From the NCBI RefSeq assembly GCF_001735805.1, contig NZ_CP017248.1, forward strand, positions 8,928,001-8,992,000: a DNA stretch of 64,000 nucleotides. The letters are read 5' to 3'. Within the stretch, counting starts at the first letter, position 1. Every line of letters starts with the position of its first letter. This document shows, piece by piece, positions 8,794-18,130 of the stretch. A program made the translations under genes and the position numbers. The notes below the pieces were generated by a model. That model was not told the DNA's origin, searched no databases, and saw nothing but the letters and a program-made list of their open reading frames with translations. Source of the DNA: Streptomyces fodineus. Its GTDB lineage: Bacteria; Actinomycetota; Actinomycetes; Streptomycetales; Streptomycetaceae.

Positions 8794-10287
8794 GTGAGCG
8801 GACAACCCAACACCCGCCTTGCGGACCTGTTCGGCCTGGCCGGCTGGTCCAAGGGCGAACTCGCGAGGCTGGTCAACAAGCAGGCGGCGGCCATGGGCCA
8901 CCCCCAGCTGTCGACCGACACCTCCCGGGTCCGTCGGTGGATCGACATGGGAGAGATCCCGCGCGATCCCGTACCGCGGGTGCTGGCGGCTCTGTTCACC
9001 GAGCGTCTCGGCCGTGTCGTGACCATCGAGGACCTCGGTCTGGTGCGGCACGGGCGTACAGGGAAACGGCAGGGCGACGGGATCGAGGAACATCCCGACG
9101 GCGTGCCGTGGGCGCCCGAACGGACCGCCGCGGTCCTCACCGAATTCACGGGAATGGACCTCATGCTCAACCGACGCGGCTTGGTGGGCGCGGGTGCCGC
9201 GCTCGCCGCGGGATCCGCACTCAGCAGCGCCATGTACGACTGGCTGCACACCGACCCGGCCCTGAAGGCCGACGCCCCCGTCCTCGACGACCCCCTGCAC
9301 GCCGACCCCGCTGGGTTCGACCGCTATGAGGCCGCCCCCATCGGGTCGCAGGAGATCGAGGAACTGGAGCGCTCGGTCGAGGTGTTCCGAGCCTGGGACG
9401 CGGCCCGTGGCGGCGGGCTTCAGCGCAAGGCGGTCGTGGGCCAGCTCAACGAGGTGGGCGGCATGCTCGCCTACCACCATCCACCCCATCTCCAGCGGCG
9501 CCTGTGGGGCGTCGCCGCCAACCTCGCCGTCCTCGCGGGCTGGATGTCGCACGACGTCGGCCTGGAGCCCACGGCCCAGAAGTACTTCGTCATCGCCGCC
9601 CACGCCGCCAGAGAGGGCGGTGACCGGCCGCGTGCCGGTGAGGCCCTGTCCCGGGCGGCCCGGCAGATGGTGCACCTCGGCCGGCCCGACGACGCACTGG
9701 ACCTGATGAAACTAGCCCAGGACGGCGCCGGCGACCGCCTGCAGCCGCGCACGAAGGCGATGTTCCACACCATCGAGGCCTGGGCGCAGGCGTCGATGGG
9801 CAAGGGCCAGGCGATGCGCCGCACACTGGGCCGGGCCGAGGACATGTTCGTCGCCGACCGGGGCGGCGAGGAGCCCCTGGACTGGATGCAGACCTTCAAG
9901 GACGAGGACCTGTACGGCATGCAGGCGCTCGCCTACCGCACGCTGGCGGAGTTCGACCCGAGCGCGGCCCCGCACGCCCAGTACTACGCGGAGAAGGCGC
10001 TCTGCCTGCGCATCGACGGGCGGGAGCGGTCGAAGATCTTCGACCATCTGTCCATGGCGTCGGCCTGCTTCATCGCCGACGACCCCGAACAGGCCGACCG
10101 CTACGCACGGCTGGCCCTGATGTCGATGGGCTCGAACTCCTCCCGTCGCACCTGGGACCGGCTGCGTCAGATGTACCGGCTGACCGCGGAGTACTCCGGC
10201 TATCCGAGGATCCACGAACTGCGGGAGGAGATCCGGCTCGCCCTGCCCAAGCCGAGGGCCAAGGGGGCGGGCAGCGCACAGGCGTGA
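8794..10287 (+). CDS. NsdA/NsdB-family regulator (helix-turn-helix-like N-terminus, TPR-like body)
   Basis: 497-residue cytoplasmic protein of the family represented by Streptomyces NsdA/NsdB, negative regulators of morphological differentiation and antibiotic production. The N-terminal block 'GWSKGELARLVNKQA...DTSRVRRWIDMGEIPR' (residues about 15-60) is characteristic and resembles a DNA-binding or docking domain. A short hydrophobic Ala/Gly stretch follows ('RRGLVGAGAALAAG', about 130-145). The remainder is helical with TPR-like hairpins. GTG start with GGGGG 6 nt upstream; the open frame continues much further upstream but only as a shadow of the opposite gene. Convergent with the SpoIIE phosphatase gene. 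Confidence 0.82.
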   Translation: MSGQPNTRLADLFGLAGWSKGELARLVNKQAAAMGHPQLSTDTSRVRRWIDMGEIPRDPVPRVLAALFTERLGRVVTIEDLGLVRHGRTGKRQGDGIEEHPDGVPWAPERTAAVLTEFTGMDLMLNRRGLVGAGAALAAGSALSSAMYDWLHTDPALKADAPVLDDPLHADPAGFDRYEAAPIGSQEIEELERSVEVFRAWDAARGGGLQRKAVVGQLNEVGGMLAYHHPPHLQRRLWGVAANLAVLAGWMSHDVGLEPTAQKYFVIAAHAAREGGDRPRAGEALSRAARQMVHLGRPDDALDLMKLAQDGAGDRLQPRTKAMFHTIEAWAQASMGKGQAMRRTLGRAEDMFVADRGGEEPLDWMQTFKDEDLYGMQALAYRTLAEFDPSAAPHAQYYAEKALCLRIDGRERSKIFDHLSMASACFIADDPEQADRYARLALMSMGSNSSRRTWDRLRQMYRLTAEYSGYPRIHELREEIRLALPKPRAKGAGSAQA

Positions 10288-10312
10288 GCGCACAGGCACC
10301 GGGCCTGTGCGC
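10288..10312 (+). terminator. 10-bp perfect hairpin directly after the NsdA-like stop
   Basis: GCGCACAGGC (10288-10297), loop of 5 nt, GCCTGTGCGC (10303-10312). It begins on the base after the TGA stop and lies between convergent genes, so it could serve both strands. Confidence 0.75.
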
Positions 10313-10319
10313 GGAATTC

Positions 10320-10361
10320 CAGCGGTGATGTCAACGCTTGCAGCCGTGATGTCAACGCGTG
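10320..10361. repeat. Two tandem 21-bp direct repeats between convergent genes
   Basis: Units 10320-10340 and 10341-10361 share CAGC-x-GTGATGTCAACGC-x-TG with about two mismatches. They fill the gap between the NsdA-like terminator and the 3' end of the SpoIIE phosphatase gene. The period equals two helical turns. It could be a protein site or the product of a local tandem duplication. Confidence 0.7.
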
Positions 10362-10367
10362 GTCAGC

Positions 10368-11807
10368 TCATGTGGTGACCCTGGCGACGAGCACACAGGC
10401 GTCGTCCTCGCGTCCGGCTCCGCCGAACTCCTCGACCACCGTGCGCACGCAGTCCAGCGCGGTGCGTGCCGCGCCGAACCGCGGGGCGAGGCCGAGCAGG
10501 CGGTCCACGGCCGTGCTCGGGCTGTGCCCCGGCACCAGCCCGTCGGTGTGCAGCAGCAGAAGGTCGCCGGGCTGAAGGGTCTCTTCGGCCTGCCCGTAGA
10601 CGGCGCCCCTGGTGGCGCCGAGCAGGACACCGTCCGGTGCGTTCAGCATGCGCCCCGTCCCGTCGCGGTACAGCAGCGGGGCGGGGTGTCCTGCCTGCGC
10701 CCACACCAGGGTGCGGGTCTCGGGCCGGTAGCGGCAGCAGACGGCGCTGCCGAGGGCGGGCTGCACGGTGGCGTCGAGTAACTGGTTCAGCATGCCGAGC
10801 AGTTCACCGGGCCGGCTGCCGGCCAGCGCCATACCGCGTACGGCGCCGAGCAGCGTCGCCATGCCGGAGGCGACGGCCACCCCGTGCCCGGTGAGATCGC
10901 CGACGCTGAGCAGGGTCTCGCCGTCGGACAGTTCCAGCGCGTCGTACCAGTCGCCGCCGAGCAGCGTGGCCGCGGCCGCGGGGAGACGGCGGGCGGCGAG
11001 GTCCAGCGTCCGCGGGCCCTGGTGCGGGAGCCGCAGGGAGCCGCGCCATGGCGGTAGCACGGCTTCCTGCAGCTCGGCCGCGATCCGGTGCTCGGTCTGC
11101 TCCTGCCGGCGCTGACGTTGCAGCGAGTCACGGGTCTCGCGCACCGTCCGCCGGCAGCGGCGCAGCTCGCTGACGTCACGCAGCACGGCCCACATCGAGG
11201 ACGTGCCGCCGTCGGCGCCGAGCACGGGTTCGCCCATCATGTGCACCGCCCGCACGGAGCCGTCGGGCCGTACGACGCGGAACTCGCCGTCGATGGGTTT
11301 GCCGTCGACCAGGCAGTCCGTCACCATCGCGGTCAGTTTCGGCCGGTCCTCCTCCGGGACCAGTGAGGGCAGTTCGTCCAGAGTGAGGGCAGGGGCGTCC
11401 GGGTTCAGCCCGAGGATCTGGTACAGCTCCCCGGACCAGGTCGCCTCGTCCGTGAGCAGGTTCCACTCCGCGCTGCCGACGCGGCTGAGCAGCGAGCCGC
11501 GCGGGGTGCCGGCCGGTACGGTGCGGACGGCGGGTGCCGCGGCGGGGGCGGGCGGGGCGGTGGGTGGGACGGCCGGACCGTCCCGCAGCTGGGCCAAGTG
11601 GGCGTCGAGGTCGTCCAGTTGGTGCAGGGCGAGGTCGTACAGGGCGCGCTGCCAGCGTTCCTCCGGGTCCTCGCCGTCGCTCCGGGTGTCCCGCCGTACG
11701 GCGACCACCTCGCCCTTGAGCTGCCGCGCTTGCGTGATCAGCGCCTCGACCGAGCCGCGTCCGGGTGGCTGGGCGGCTTGGCTGTCCGCGGAGACTGGGG
11801 ACGGCAT
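10368..11807 (-). CDS. PAS domain SpoIIE-type PP2C serine phosphatase
   Basis: 479-residue soluble phosphatase. N-terminal helices (about 20-75, coiled-coil-like, 'ALYDLALHQLDDLDAHLAQL') are followed by a PAS_3 domain (about 135-245, with 'WSGELYQILGL' and 'EFRVVRPDGSVRAVHMMGEPV') and a SpoIIE/PP2C domain (about 265-475) with metal-binding Asp residues in 'GGDWYDALEL', 'SVGDLTGHG' and 'GREDDACVLV'. Such proteins dephosphorylate anti-anti-sigma factors to release alternative sigma factors; the PAS domain would supply the sensory input. No RsbW-like kinase domain is fused. ATG chosen after GGAG. Confidence 0.9.
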   Translation of the reverse strand: MPSPVSADSQAAQPPGRGSVEALITQARQLKGEVVAVRRDTRSDGEDPEERWQRALYDLALHQLDDLDAHLAQLRDGPAVPPTAPPAPAAAPAVRTVPAGTPRGSLLSRVGSAEWNLLTDEATWSGELYQILGLNPDAPALTLDELPSLVPEEDRPKLTAMVTDCLVDGKPIDGEFRVVRPDGSVRAVHMMGEPVLGADGGTSSMWAVLRDVSELRRCRRTVRETRDSLQRQRRQEQTEHRIAAELQEAVLPPWRGSLRLPHQGPRTLDLAARRLPAAAATLLGGDWYDALELSDGETLLSVGDLTGHGVAVASGMATLLGAVRGMALAGSRPGELLGMLNQLLDATVQPALGSAVCCRYRPETRTLVWAQAGHPAPLLYRDGTGRMLNAPDGVLLGATRGAVYGQAEETLQPGDLLLLHTDGLVPGHSPSTAVDRLLGLAPRFGAARTALDCVRTVVEEFGGAGREDDACVLVARVTT

Positions 11808-12152
11808 GACGCACTCCGTTGGGGGACGATACGGCCAGAGAGGGACGGGGGGACCGTTACGACTCTTGCACAGCCCGCGACGCCCCGTAAGGGATTTGGC
11901 AACACACGATACGGTGGTGCTTCCGGCATATGCCAGAGTCTTCCCGGAGCGTTTCCCGCGCACGAAAGACGTACACACCCTGCGGCCCAAGTCGTAGAGA
12001 TGCTACGCAAGTTGGCTCATGTGTACCGCATATGCCCGGCTCACCCGGATGTTCGTCGCTCCTGTGTTCGCCCGCGCCGGACCGTCTTGTACCCGTCGAA
12101 CTCTGACCGGATTTGGTGTCATGTAAGGCGCCCTTGCGGAGTCCATTAAGGC
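11808..12152. other. Divergent intergenic region between phosphatase and SsgA-like genes
   Basis: 345 bp with no supported gene. It must hold both promoters. Visible structure: a perfect palindrome GGCATATGCC at 11925-11934 and a second GCATATGC core at 12028-12035, about 103 bp apart. The region is somewhat less GC-rich than its neighbours. I found no clear -35/-10 pair. Confidence 0.55.
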
Positions 12153-12569
12153 ATGGATGCCATCACCGTCGAACAGCCCGCCCAGGCTCGCCTCATCACC
12201 GCCGACGACCAGGAGATCCCGCTGTCGGCCACCCTGCGCTACACCACGGACGACCCCCTGGCCGTGTTCGTGGACTTTCCCGCCGCAGCCGCCCTCGACG
12301 GCGAGGAGGTCAGCTGGGTCTTCGCCCGCTCCCTGCTCGACCAGGGGCTGCGGGCCCCGGCCGGCCACGGCGACGTACAGATATGGCCGTACGGCCGTAC
12401 CCGGACGGTCGTGGAGTTCCACTCGCCCCATGGTCTGGCCCTGCTCCAGTTCCCCGCGTCGGCGCTGCGCCGCTTCCTGCTGCGGACCTACGCGGTGGTG
12501 GCGGCCGGGCAGGAGGACGTGGCCGGGGTCGTGGAGCGCGGGCTGAGCACCCTGTTCGGCGGGGTGTGA
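12153..12569 (+). CDS. SsgA-like sporulation/cell-division protein (SALP)
   Basis: 138-residue protein of the SsgA family, confined to morphologically complex actinomycetes, whose members localise septum formation and wall remodelling during sporulation. Family marks: 'LSATLRYTTDDPLAVFVDFP', 'VSWVFARSLLDQGL' and 'GDVQIWPYGRTRTVVEFHSP'. The length matches the family (about 130-145). Which paralogue (SsgA-SsgG) it corresponds to cannot be told here. It lies divergently from the SpoIIE phosphatase. ATG is the only good start; a purine-rich site is weak. Confidence 0.92.
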   Translation: MDAITVEQPAQARLITADDQEIPLSATLRYTTDDPLAVFVDFPAAAALDGEEVSWVFARSLLDQGLRAPAGHGDVQIWPYGRTRTVVEFHSPHGLALLQFPASALRRFLLRTYAVVAAGQEDVAGVVERGLSTLFGGV

Positions 12570-12698
12570 GGGACCTCCGGGCGACTTTGACTCATGTTCA
12601 CCTCCGCCTCACCGCTCCGGTCTGGACCCTGACGACCGGCGCGGGCACCCTGACCCGCGGTGTGCCGCAGGGGCACTCCGCGGACGAGGGCGGGGCGA

Positions 12699-14723
12699 AT
12701 GACACCGATCAGCCGAAGAGGCTTCGTGGGCCTGGGCGCTTCCGTGGCGGCGGGTGTGGCGCTGGGCGCCGGATCGCGCACCACGGCCGCCGCGGCCACC
12801 ACGTCGACCGGCACGATCAAGGACGTGCAGCACGTGGTGATCCTCATGCAGGAGAACCGCAGCTTCGACCACTACTTCGGTCGGCTGAAGGGCGTACGCG
12901 GCTTCGACGACCGCAGCGGCATCACCCTCAGCGGCGGCTACCCGGTCTTCAACCAGCCGAACTGGACCGGCCGCCAGTACCCGTGGAAGCTCAGCGCCAC
13001 CCCGTCCGCCGGCGGCAAGGACGGCGAGACCCTCGCCCAGTGCAACGGCGACCTGCCGCACTCCTGGTCCTCGCAGCACTCCGCCTGGAACAAGGGCCGC
13101 ATGGACAACTGGGTCGCGGGCGTCGGTAACGTCCGCTCGCTCGGCTACCTGGACCGCTCGGACATCCCCTTCCACTACGCGCTCGCCGACAACTACACCA
13201 TCTGCGACGCGTACTTCTGCTCCACGCTCAGCGCCACCGGCCCCAACCGCACCTTCCTGTGGAGCGGCAAGGTCGACCCCGCCAGCTACGACGGCGGGGA
13301 CGAGTCCGGCCTGACCTGGCAGAACTACGCCGAGGCGCTGCAGGCCGCCGGGGTGTCCTGGAAGGTCTACCAGAACGCGGCGGACAACTACGGGGACAAC
13401 GGCTGCGCCTACTTCAAGAACTTCGCGAACGCCAAGGCGGGTGACCCGCTGTACGACCGCGGCATGTCCTCGGTGCCGAAGGTGACCGGCTCGACCCCGG
13501 ACGACATCGCCGCCGCCCTCAAGGCCGACGTGCTCGCGGGCACCCTCCCACAGGTCTCCTGGATCGTGCCCAACCAGGCCTGCTCCGAGCACCCCTACGC
13601 CCCGCCCGGCGACGGCGCCCACTTCGTCAACCTCGTCTACCAGGCTCTCGCCGCCGACCAGGACGTGTTCGACTCCACCGTCCTGTTCCTCAACTACGAC
13701 GAGAACGACGGCTACTTCGACCATGTGCCGCCGCCGGCACCGCCCGCCGGAACGGCCGGGGAGTTCCTCAACGGGGTACCGTACGGCTTCGGGTTCCGCG
13801 TCCCGATGCTCGTCGTCTCGCCCTGGACCCGCGGCGGCTGGGTCTCCTCGGAGGTCTTCGAGCACACTTCCGTACTGCGGTTCCTGGAGACCTGGACGGC
13901 CGCCCTCGGCAAGCCCGCCAAGTGCCCCAACATCAGCGACTGGCGGCGCAAGGTCAGCGGCGACCTCACCGGCGTCTTCGACTTCGCCAACCCGGTCTTC
14001 GGCTCGGTCTCCCTGCCCGCGACCAGCGTCATCGGCATCGACACCTGCGGCCCGCTGCCCAACCCGGTGCCGACGAACAACGCCCTGCCCGCCCAGGAGC
14101 CCGGCACCCGCCCCGCCCGTGCGCTGCCCTACCAGCCGAACGGCTTCCTGGACCACCTGGAGTTCGACGCGGCCGGCAAGACCCTCGCCTGGTTCACCAT
14201 GACCAACCAGGGCGGCCCGGCCTCCCGCGCGGCCCACTTCTCCATCCACCCGAACGCCTACCGGGACACCACGCCGTTCCAGTACACGGTCGACGCGGGT
14301 GGCACCGCCTCCGACTACTTCAACATCGGCATCGGCTTCGGCGGCGGCAAGTACGACCTGACCATGGTCGGCCCCAACCGCTTCCTGCGCCGCTTCCAGG
14401 GCGACGCGACCAAGGCGGGCAAGTCGGCGGAGGTGAGCACCCGTTACGCGGTCGAGCCGGGCACGGGCAAGCTCGCGGTGTACTTCAAGATGGCCAACTC
14501 GGGTGCATCACCGGTGAGGTTCACCATCACCTCCAACCACTACCGCGGCGACGGCCCCTGGACGTACACCGTCGCCGCGGGCGCCTCGACGGAGGACTAC
14601 TTCAACGCCGTGGCCTACCAGAACGGCTGGTACGACTTCACGGTGACCGTCGACTCCGACGCGAGCTGGTCGCGCCGGTTCACCGGGCACCTGGAGACGG
14701 GCGCGGCCAGCGTCAGCGGCTGA
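12699..14723 (+). CDS. Tat-exported phospholipase C (phosphoesterase family, DUF756 tails)
   Basis: 674-residue secreted enzyme. Twin-arginine signal at residues about 5-40 (ISRRGFVGLG). The catalytic phosphoesterase domain opens with the signature 'QENRSFDHYFG' (about residue 50) and continues with 'NPNDG/NYDENDGYFDH'-type metal-binding blocks near residues 335-345. Two C-terminal beta-sandwich DUF756 domains (about 475-575 and 580-672) are recognisable from paired 'ASDYFNIGIGFGGGKYDLTMVG' and 'EDYFNAVAYQNGWYDFTVTV' blocks. Non-haemolytic phospholipases of this type hydrolyse phosphatidylcholine in phosphate-limited cells. ATG 12699 is preferred over an upstream in-frame start. The last 11 bp overlap the convergent oxidoreductase. 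Confidence 0.92.
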   Translation: MTPISRRGFVGLGASVAAGVALGAGSRTTAAAATTSTGTIKDVQHVVILMQENRSFDHYFGRLKGVRGFDDRSGITLSGGYPVFNQPNWTGRQYPWKLSATPSAGGKDGETLAQCNGDLPHSWSSQHSAWNKGRMDNWVAGVGNVRSLGYLDRSDIPFHYALADNYTICDAYFCSTLSATGPNRTFLWSGKVDPASYDGGDESGLTWQNYAEALQAAGVSWKVYQNAADNYGDNGCAYFKNFANAKAGDPLYDRGMSSVPKVTGSTPDDIAAALKADVLAGTLPQVSWIVPNQACSEHPYAPPGDGAHFVNLVYQALAADQDVFDSTVLFLNYDENDGYFDHVPPPAPPAGTAGEFLNGVPYGFGFRVPMLVVSPWTRGGWVSSEVFEHTSVLRFLETWTAALGKPAKCPNISDWRRKVSGDLTGVFDFANPVFGSVSLPATSVIGIDTCGPLPNPVPTNNALPAQEPGTRPARALPYQPNGFLDHLEFDAAGKTLAWFTMTNQGGPASRAAHFSIHPNAYRDTTPFQYTVDAGGTASDYFNIGIGFGGGKYDLTMVGPNRFLRRFQGDATKAGKSAEVSTRYAVEPGTGKLAVYFKMANSGASPVRFTITSNHYRGDGPWTYTVAAGASTEDYFNAVAYQNGWYDFTVTVDSDASWSRRFTGHLETGAASVSG

Positions 14724-15747
14724 CCTGGGCGCAGGGGTCGTACAGGTCCGGGCGCGGGGCGAGTCGGACGGCCACCCGGCCGCCGGTCTCCAGCGCCCGG
14801 ACCCCCGCCTCGGCGACCACGGACGCCGCGTACCCGTCCCAGACGCTCGGCCCGGTGACCTCGCCCCGCCGGGTGGCATCCACCCAGGCCTGCACCTCGC
14901 GGTCGTAGGCGTCGGCGAAGCGGACCAGGTAGTCCTGCGCCACCTCCTCGCGGGCGCCGCCCGCGGCGGTGACGACCATGGTGTGCTCGTCTCCGATCCG
15001 GGCGCTGCCCCTCTCGCACACGGCCTCGCAGCGCACCTGGTAGCCGAAGCCGCAGTTGACGAAGACCTCGACGTCGACGAGCGCACCGCCGTCGGTCTCG
15101 AACAGCACGAACTGAGGGTCGAGCAGGCCTTCGGGGGCGCCCGCGGACGGCGTGGGACGCAGCACGGTCACCGCCGTCAGCTCCTGGGCGAGCAGCCAGC
15201 GGGCCGCGTCGATCTCGTGCGAGACGGAGCTGTCGATCAGCATGGCGCTGGTGAAGTGGCCGGGGGAGGAGACGTTGCGGTGGGTGCAGTGCAGCATCAG
15301 GGGCCGGCCGAGGCTTCCGCCGTCCAGCAGCGCCTTCAGGCGGCGGTACTCGGCGTCGTAGCGGCGCATGAAGCCGATCTGCGCCAGCCGGCGGCCCAGC
15401 CGTGCCTCGGCCTCCACGACCCGCAGCGCACCCGCGGAGTCCGGCACCATGGGCTTCTCGCACAGCACCGGCAGCCCGCGGGCGAAGGCGGCGAGCAGGG
15501 CCTGCTCGTGGGCGGGGCCGGGGGAGGCGATCAGCGCGGCGGTGACACCGGGCGCGTCCAGGGCGGCCACCGGGTCCGGGTGCACGGTCACCGACTCGAG
15601 GCCGGCCGCGGCTTCCTTGGCCCGCTCGACATCGGGGTCGGCAACCGCCGCGACCCTGGCACCGCTGACCACCTGGTCGAGACGTCGTATGTGGTCGGCC
15701 CCCATGTGCCCGGCGCCCAGTACCGCCACTCCCAGCAGGTCACCCAT
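14713..15747 (-). CDS. Gfo/Idh/MocA-family NAD(P)-dependent oxidoreductase
   Basis: 344-residue soluble dehydrogenase. Rossmann motif 'GVAVLGAGHMGADHIRRL' at residues 5-22, the conserved 'LCEKPM' at about 92-97 that positions the catalytic lysine, and a C-terminal beta-sheet domain (about 130-340). It resembles the myo-inositol/scyllo-inositol dehydrogenase branch, but no other inositol gene is nearby, so the substrate is open. ATG with AGGGAG 8 nt upstream. It ends inside the last codons of the phospholipase gene (tail-to-tail overlap of 11 bp). Confidence 0.88.
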   Translation of the reverse strand: MGDLLGVAVLGAGHMGADHIRRLDQVVSGARVAAVADPDVERAKEAAAGLESVTVHPDPVAALDAPGVTAALIASPGPAHEQALLAAFARGLPVLCEKPMVPDSAGALRVVEAEARLGRRLAQIGFMRRYDAEYRRLKALLDGGSLGRPLMLHCTHRNVSSPGHFTSAMLIDSSVSHEIDAARWLLAQELTAVTVLRPTPSAGAPEGLLDPQFVLFETDGGALVDVEVFVNCGFGYQVRCEAVCERGSARIGDEHTMVVTAAGGAREEVAQDYLVRFADAYDREVQAWVDATRRGEVTGPSVWDGYAASVVAEAGVRALETGGRVAVRLAPRPDLYDPCAQVSR

Positions 15748-15818
15748 GCGTGCGCTCCCTTACGCCGACGATCACGCCGTAGCGTACGCCGCGCAGGGAG
15801 CGCTGCCGGTGGGGCGGC

Positions 15819-16913
15819 TCAGTACCGCAGCACCCCCGCGATCCCGTTCGCGTCGCCCAGTGTGCCGTCGGGCACGAAGCGGACCTCGGCGCCGGTCTCC
15901 AGGCACTGCTCGACGATCTCGTCCACGATGTCGTCGCGGGCGTCCAGGTCGCCGGGCTCGGCCGGGACGAGGTGGTCACCCTGGTCACGGACGGTCGTCC
16001 GGTAGTTCTCCTCGACGGCCAGGAGCCGGACGCGCCCCTCCCGGGCGTTCTGCCACAGCTCGTCCACCCCGGCCGCGAAGGTCTTGTGTCCGCGTGCCGA
16101 GGTCAGTTCGTCGATGACGGAGCTGGCGTCCTTGCGGGCCTCCTCCTCAAGGACCGGCCGCAGGGCCTGCCACACGGCGTTCGGGTCGGCGTGGGCCAGA
16201 CCCCCGTGCGGGACGTGGACGGCGGACCTGGCGACACTGCCGGCCTCGTCCAGCAGGGACAGCGCGGCCTGCTCGCCGGTGACGTAGAGCGGGCGGGGCT
16301 GCTCGCGCAGGACCGCGCCCAGCGCGGTGTCCGCCTCGCGCAGGAACCGGCGCGTGGCCTCGTCGCTGAAGGTGCTCGGCTGGTCACCGATCTGCATCTG
16401 CCGCTCGGCGTCGAAGTTCTCCTGGCGGCGCATCAGCGGGAAGCCGCCGGAGCGGTCCTCGACGACCCGGTCGGGGCCACCGCTCCACAGGGTGGCGCGG
16501 TCGGCGGAGACCGACAGCACCCAGAAGGGCCGTTCGGCGGCCTGCGCGGAGACCAGGTTGCGGGTGAGGAAGGTGTCGGAGAACACCACCCGCTCGGGGA
16601 CGGTGCGGGCCAGCGACCAGACCTGGTGTTCGCCGGGGGCGGCGAAGATCACCAGGCCGTCCTCCGCGTGTGACAGATCCACTTCCGCCAGTGCGCGTTC
16701 CAGCTGTTTCTCGATCTCGGTGCGCCGCTCACGGGTGACGGCGGGGTCGGACTCCAGGCGCTTGCGCGCCTCGGTGACGACATTGCGCAGCCGGACGGGG
16801 TCCTGTCCGTTCTCCGGCTCGCGGCGGTGCGTCGGGGTCAGCACGGACACCGCCGGGTAGGGACGCGGGCGCCGAAGTTCGGCCAGGGTCGCGGGACTCA
16901 GTGCGTGCTCCAT
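15819..16913 (-). CDS. Bacterial eRF1-like (baeRF family 3) protein
   Basis: 364-residue protein with the layout of bacterial homologues of archaeal/eukaryotic release factor 1 and Pelota: an N-terminal alpha/beta domain, a central RNase H-like domain ('FDAERQMQIGDQPS...RFLREADTAL') and a C-terminal L7Ae-like domain ('GVDELWQNAREGRVRLLAVEE'). It ends with 'VRFVPDGTLGDANGIAGVLRY', typical of the family. Proposed roles concern ribosome rescue or response to translation stress; none is proven. It is often mis-annotated as a chemotaxis protein. A longer reading to 16964 from GTG is possible; neither start has a convincing ribosome site. Divergent from the hydrolase at 17072. Confidence 0.78.
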   Translation of the reverse strand: MEHALSPATLAELRRPRPYPAVSVLTPTHRREPENGQDPVRLRNVVTEARKRLESDPAVTRERRTEIEKQLERALAEVDLSHAEDGLVIFAAPGEHQVWSLARTVPERVVFSDTFLTRNLVSAQAAERPFWVLSVSADRATLWSGGPDRVVEDRSGGFPLMRRQENFDAERQMQIGDQPSTFSDEATRRFLREADTALGAVLREQPRPLYVTGEQAALSLLDEAGSVARSAVHVPHGGLAHADPNAVWQALRPVLEEEARKDASSVIDELTSARGHKTFAAGVDELWQNAREGRVRLLAVEENYRTTVRDQGDHLVPAEPGDLDARDDIVDEIVEQCLETGAEVRFVPDGTLGDANGIAGVLRY

Positions 16914-17071
16914 GACAGCACGATAGGGCGGATTCACGAGTACGGCATTCGGGGTGACCCCCACCCCGTGCGCTGTGCGAATTCCCCGGTCGGAGCCGGT
17001 GACGCGGCACCGCGCGGCCGGATACCGTACCCGTCAGTAACCGGATCGCAGCGCACCCCAGGAGGCCTCAC

Positions 17072-17851
17072 ATGCCGCAGCTCGAAGTCGACGGAGCGGC
17101 CCTGACGTACGACGACGAGGGCCCCCGTGACGCACGGGAGGTGCCCCTGGTGTTCGTCCACGGCTGGACCGCGAACCGGCACCGCTGGGACCACCAGATC
17201 GCGCACTTCTCCGGAAGACGCCGGGTGATCCGGCTGGACCTGCGCGGGCACGGCGAGAGCACCGGCGCCGGGGTGCGCACGATCGCGGAGCTGGCGCGGG
17301 ACGTCCTGGCCCTCCTCGACCACCTGGCCGTCGAACGGTTCGTGCTGGTCGGCCACTCGATGGGCGGGATGATCGCGCAGACCATCGCGCTGGCCCACCC
17401 CGAGCGGGTGGAGCGGATGGCGCTGGTGGGCTCCATCGGCCGGATGACGTACAGCCGGGGCCGGGGCCTGCTCATGGCCGCCTCCACCCTGGTGCCGTAC
17501 CGGCTGTTCGTCGCCGCCAACATCCAGCGCGCCTTCGCGCCCGGCCATCCGCGCGAGGAGATCCGCGCCCACATCCGCGCCTCCGCCGCGACCCCGCGCG
17601 AGGTCGTGATGGCGCTGTACGGCGCGATGCGCGCCTTCGACGTCCTCGACCGGGCCGGCGAGATCCGCACGCCCACCCTGATGGTGCACGGCTATCACGA
17701 CGTCCAGCTGCCGGTGCGGCAGATGCTGCGGATGGCCAAGGCCTATCCGGACGCGGTCGTCCGCATCCTCGACGCGGGTCATGAGCTGCCGCTGGAGAAG
17801 CCGGCCGAGCTGACCGCCGTGCTGGACCGGTTCGTGAGCGAAAAGCCCTGA
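17072..17851 (+). CDS. Alpha/beta hydrolase
   Basis: 259-residue cytosolic alpha/beta hydrolase. 'VFVHGWTANRH' is the oxyanion loop, 'LVGHSMGGM' gives the nucleophile Ser near residue 97, 'TLMVHGYHDVQLPV' the acid, and 'LDAGHELPLEKP' the catalytic His near residue 235. The length and lack of a signal peptide fit small-molecule esterases or lactonases. AGGAGG 6 nt before ATG. It is separated by 158 bp from the divergent eRF1-like gene and by 279 bp from asparagine synthase, so it is likely monocistronic. No specific substrate can be read. Confidence 0.88.
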   Translation: MPQLEVDGAALTYDDEGPRDAREVPLVFVHGWTANRHRWDHQIAHFSGRRRVIRLDLRGHGESTGAGVRTIAELARDVLALLDHLAVERFVLVGHSMGGMIAQTIALAHPERVERMALVGSIGRMTYSRGRGLLMAASTLVPYRLFVAANIQRAFAPGHPREEIRAHIRASAATPREVVMALYGAMRAFDVLDRAGEIRTPTLMVHGYHDVQLPVRQMLRMAKAYPDAVVRILDAGHELPLEKPAELTAVLDRFVSEKP

Positions 17852-18130
17852 CCCGCGCGGCGCTTGGTGAAGTTTTTTCCTGTGGCCGGTTCGTTACGGC
17901 AGAGGCGCGGTGGCATGGACTTCGCGGGATGTCGCGTCGGCAAAACGCGGCCGAAACCAGGGGGCTCGTGGGTCGTCCGTGTTACCGCCGAGTTGACTGC
18001 CTGGGGCAACTGACGGAGGCTCGTCGCATAGGTGCTCGATACAACTGGTTTGCCGGCCGGGTCCTCGGTTCACTCGGGAACGCCCAGGTGAGCGGGGAGT
18101 CGGCGGTGAGCCGGAGGCAGGAGGCAGCGC

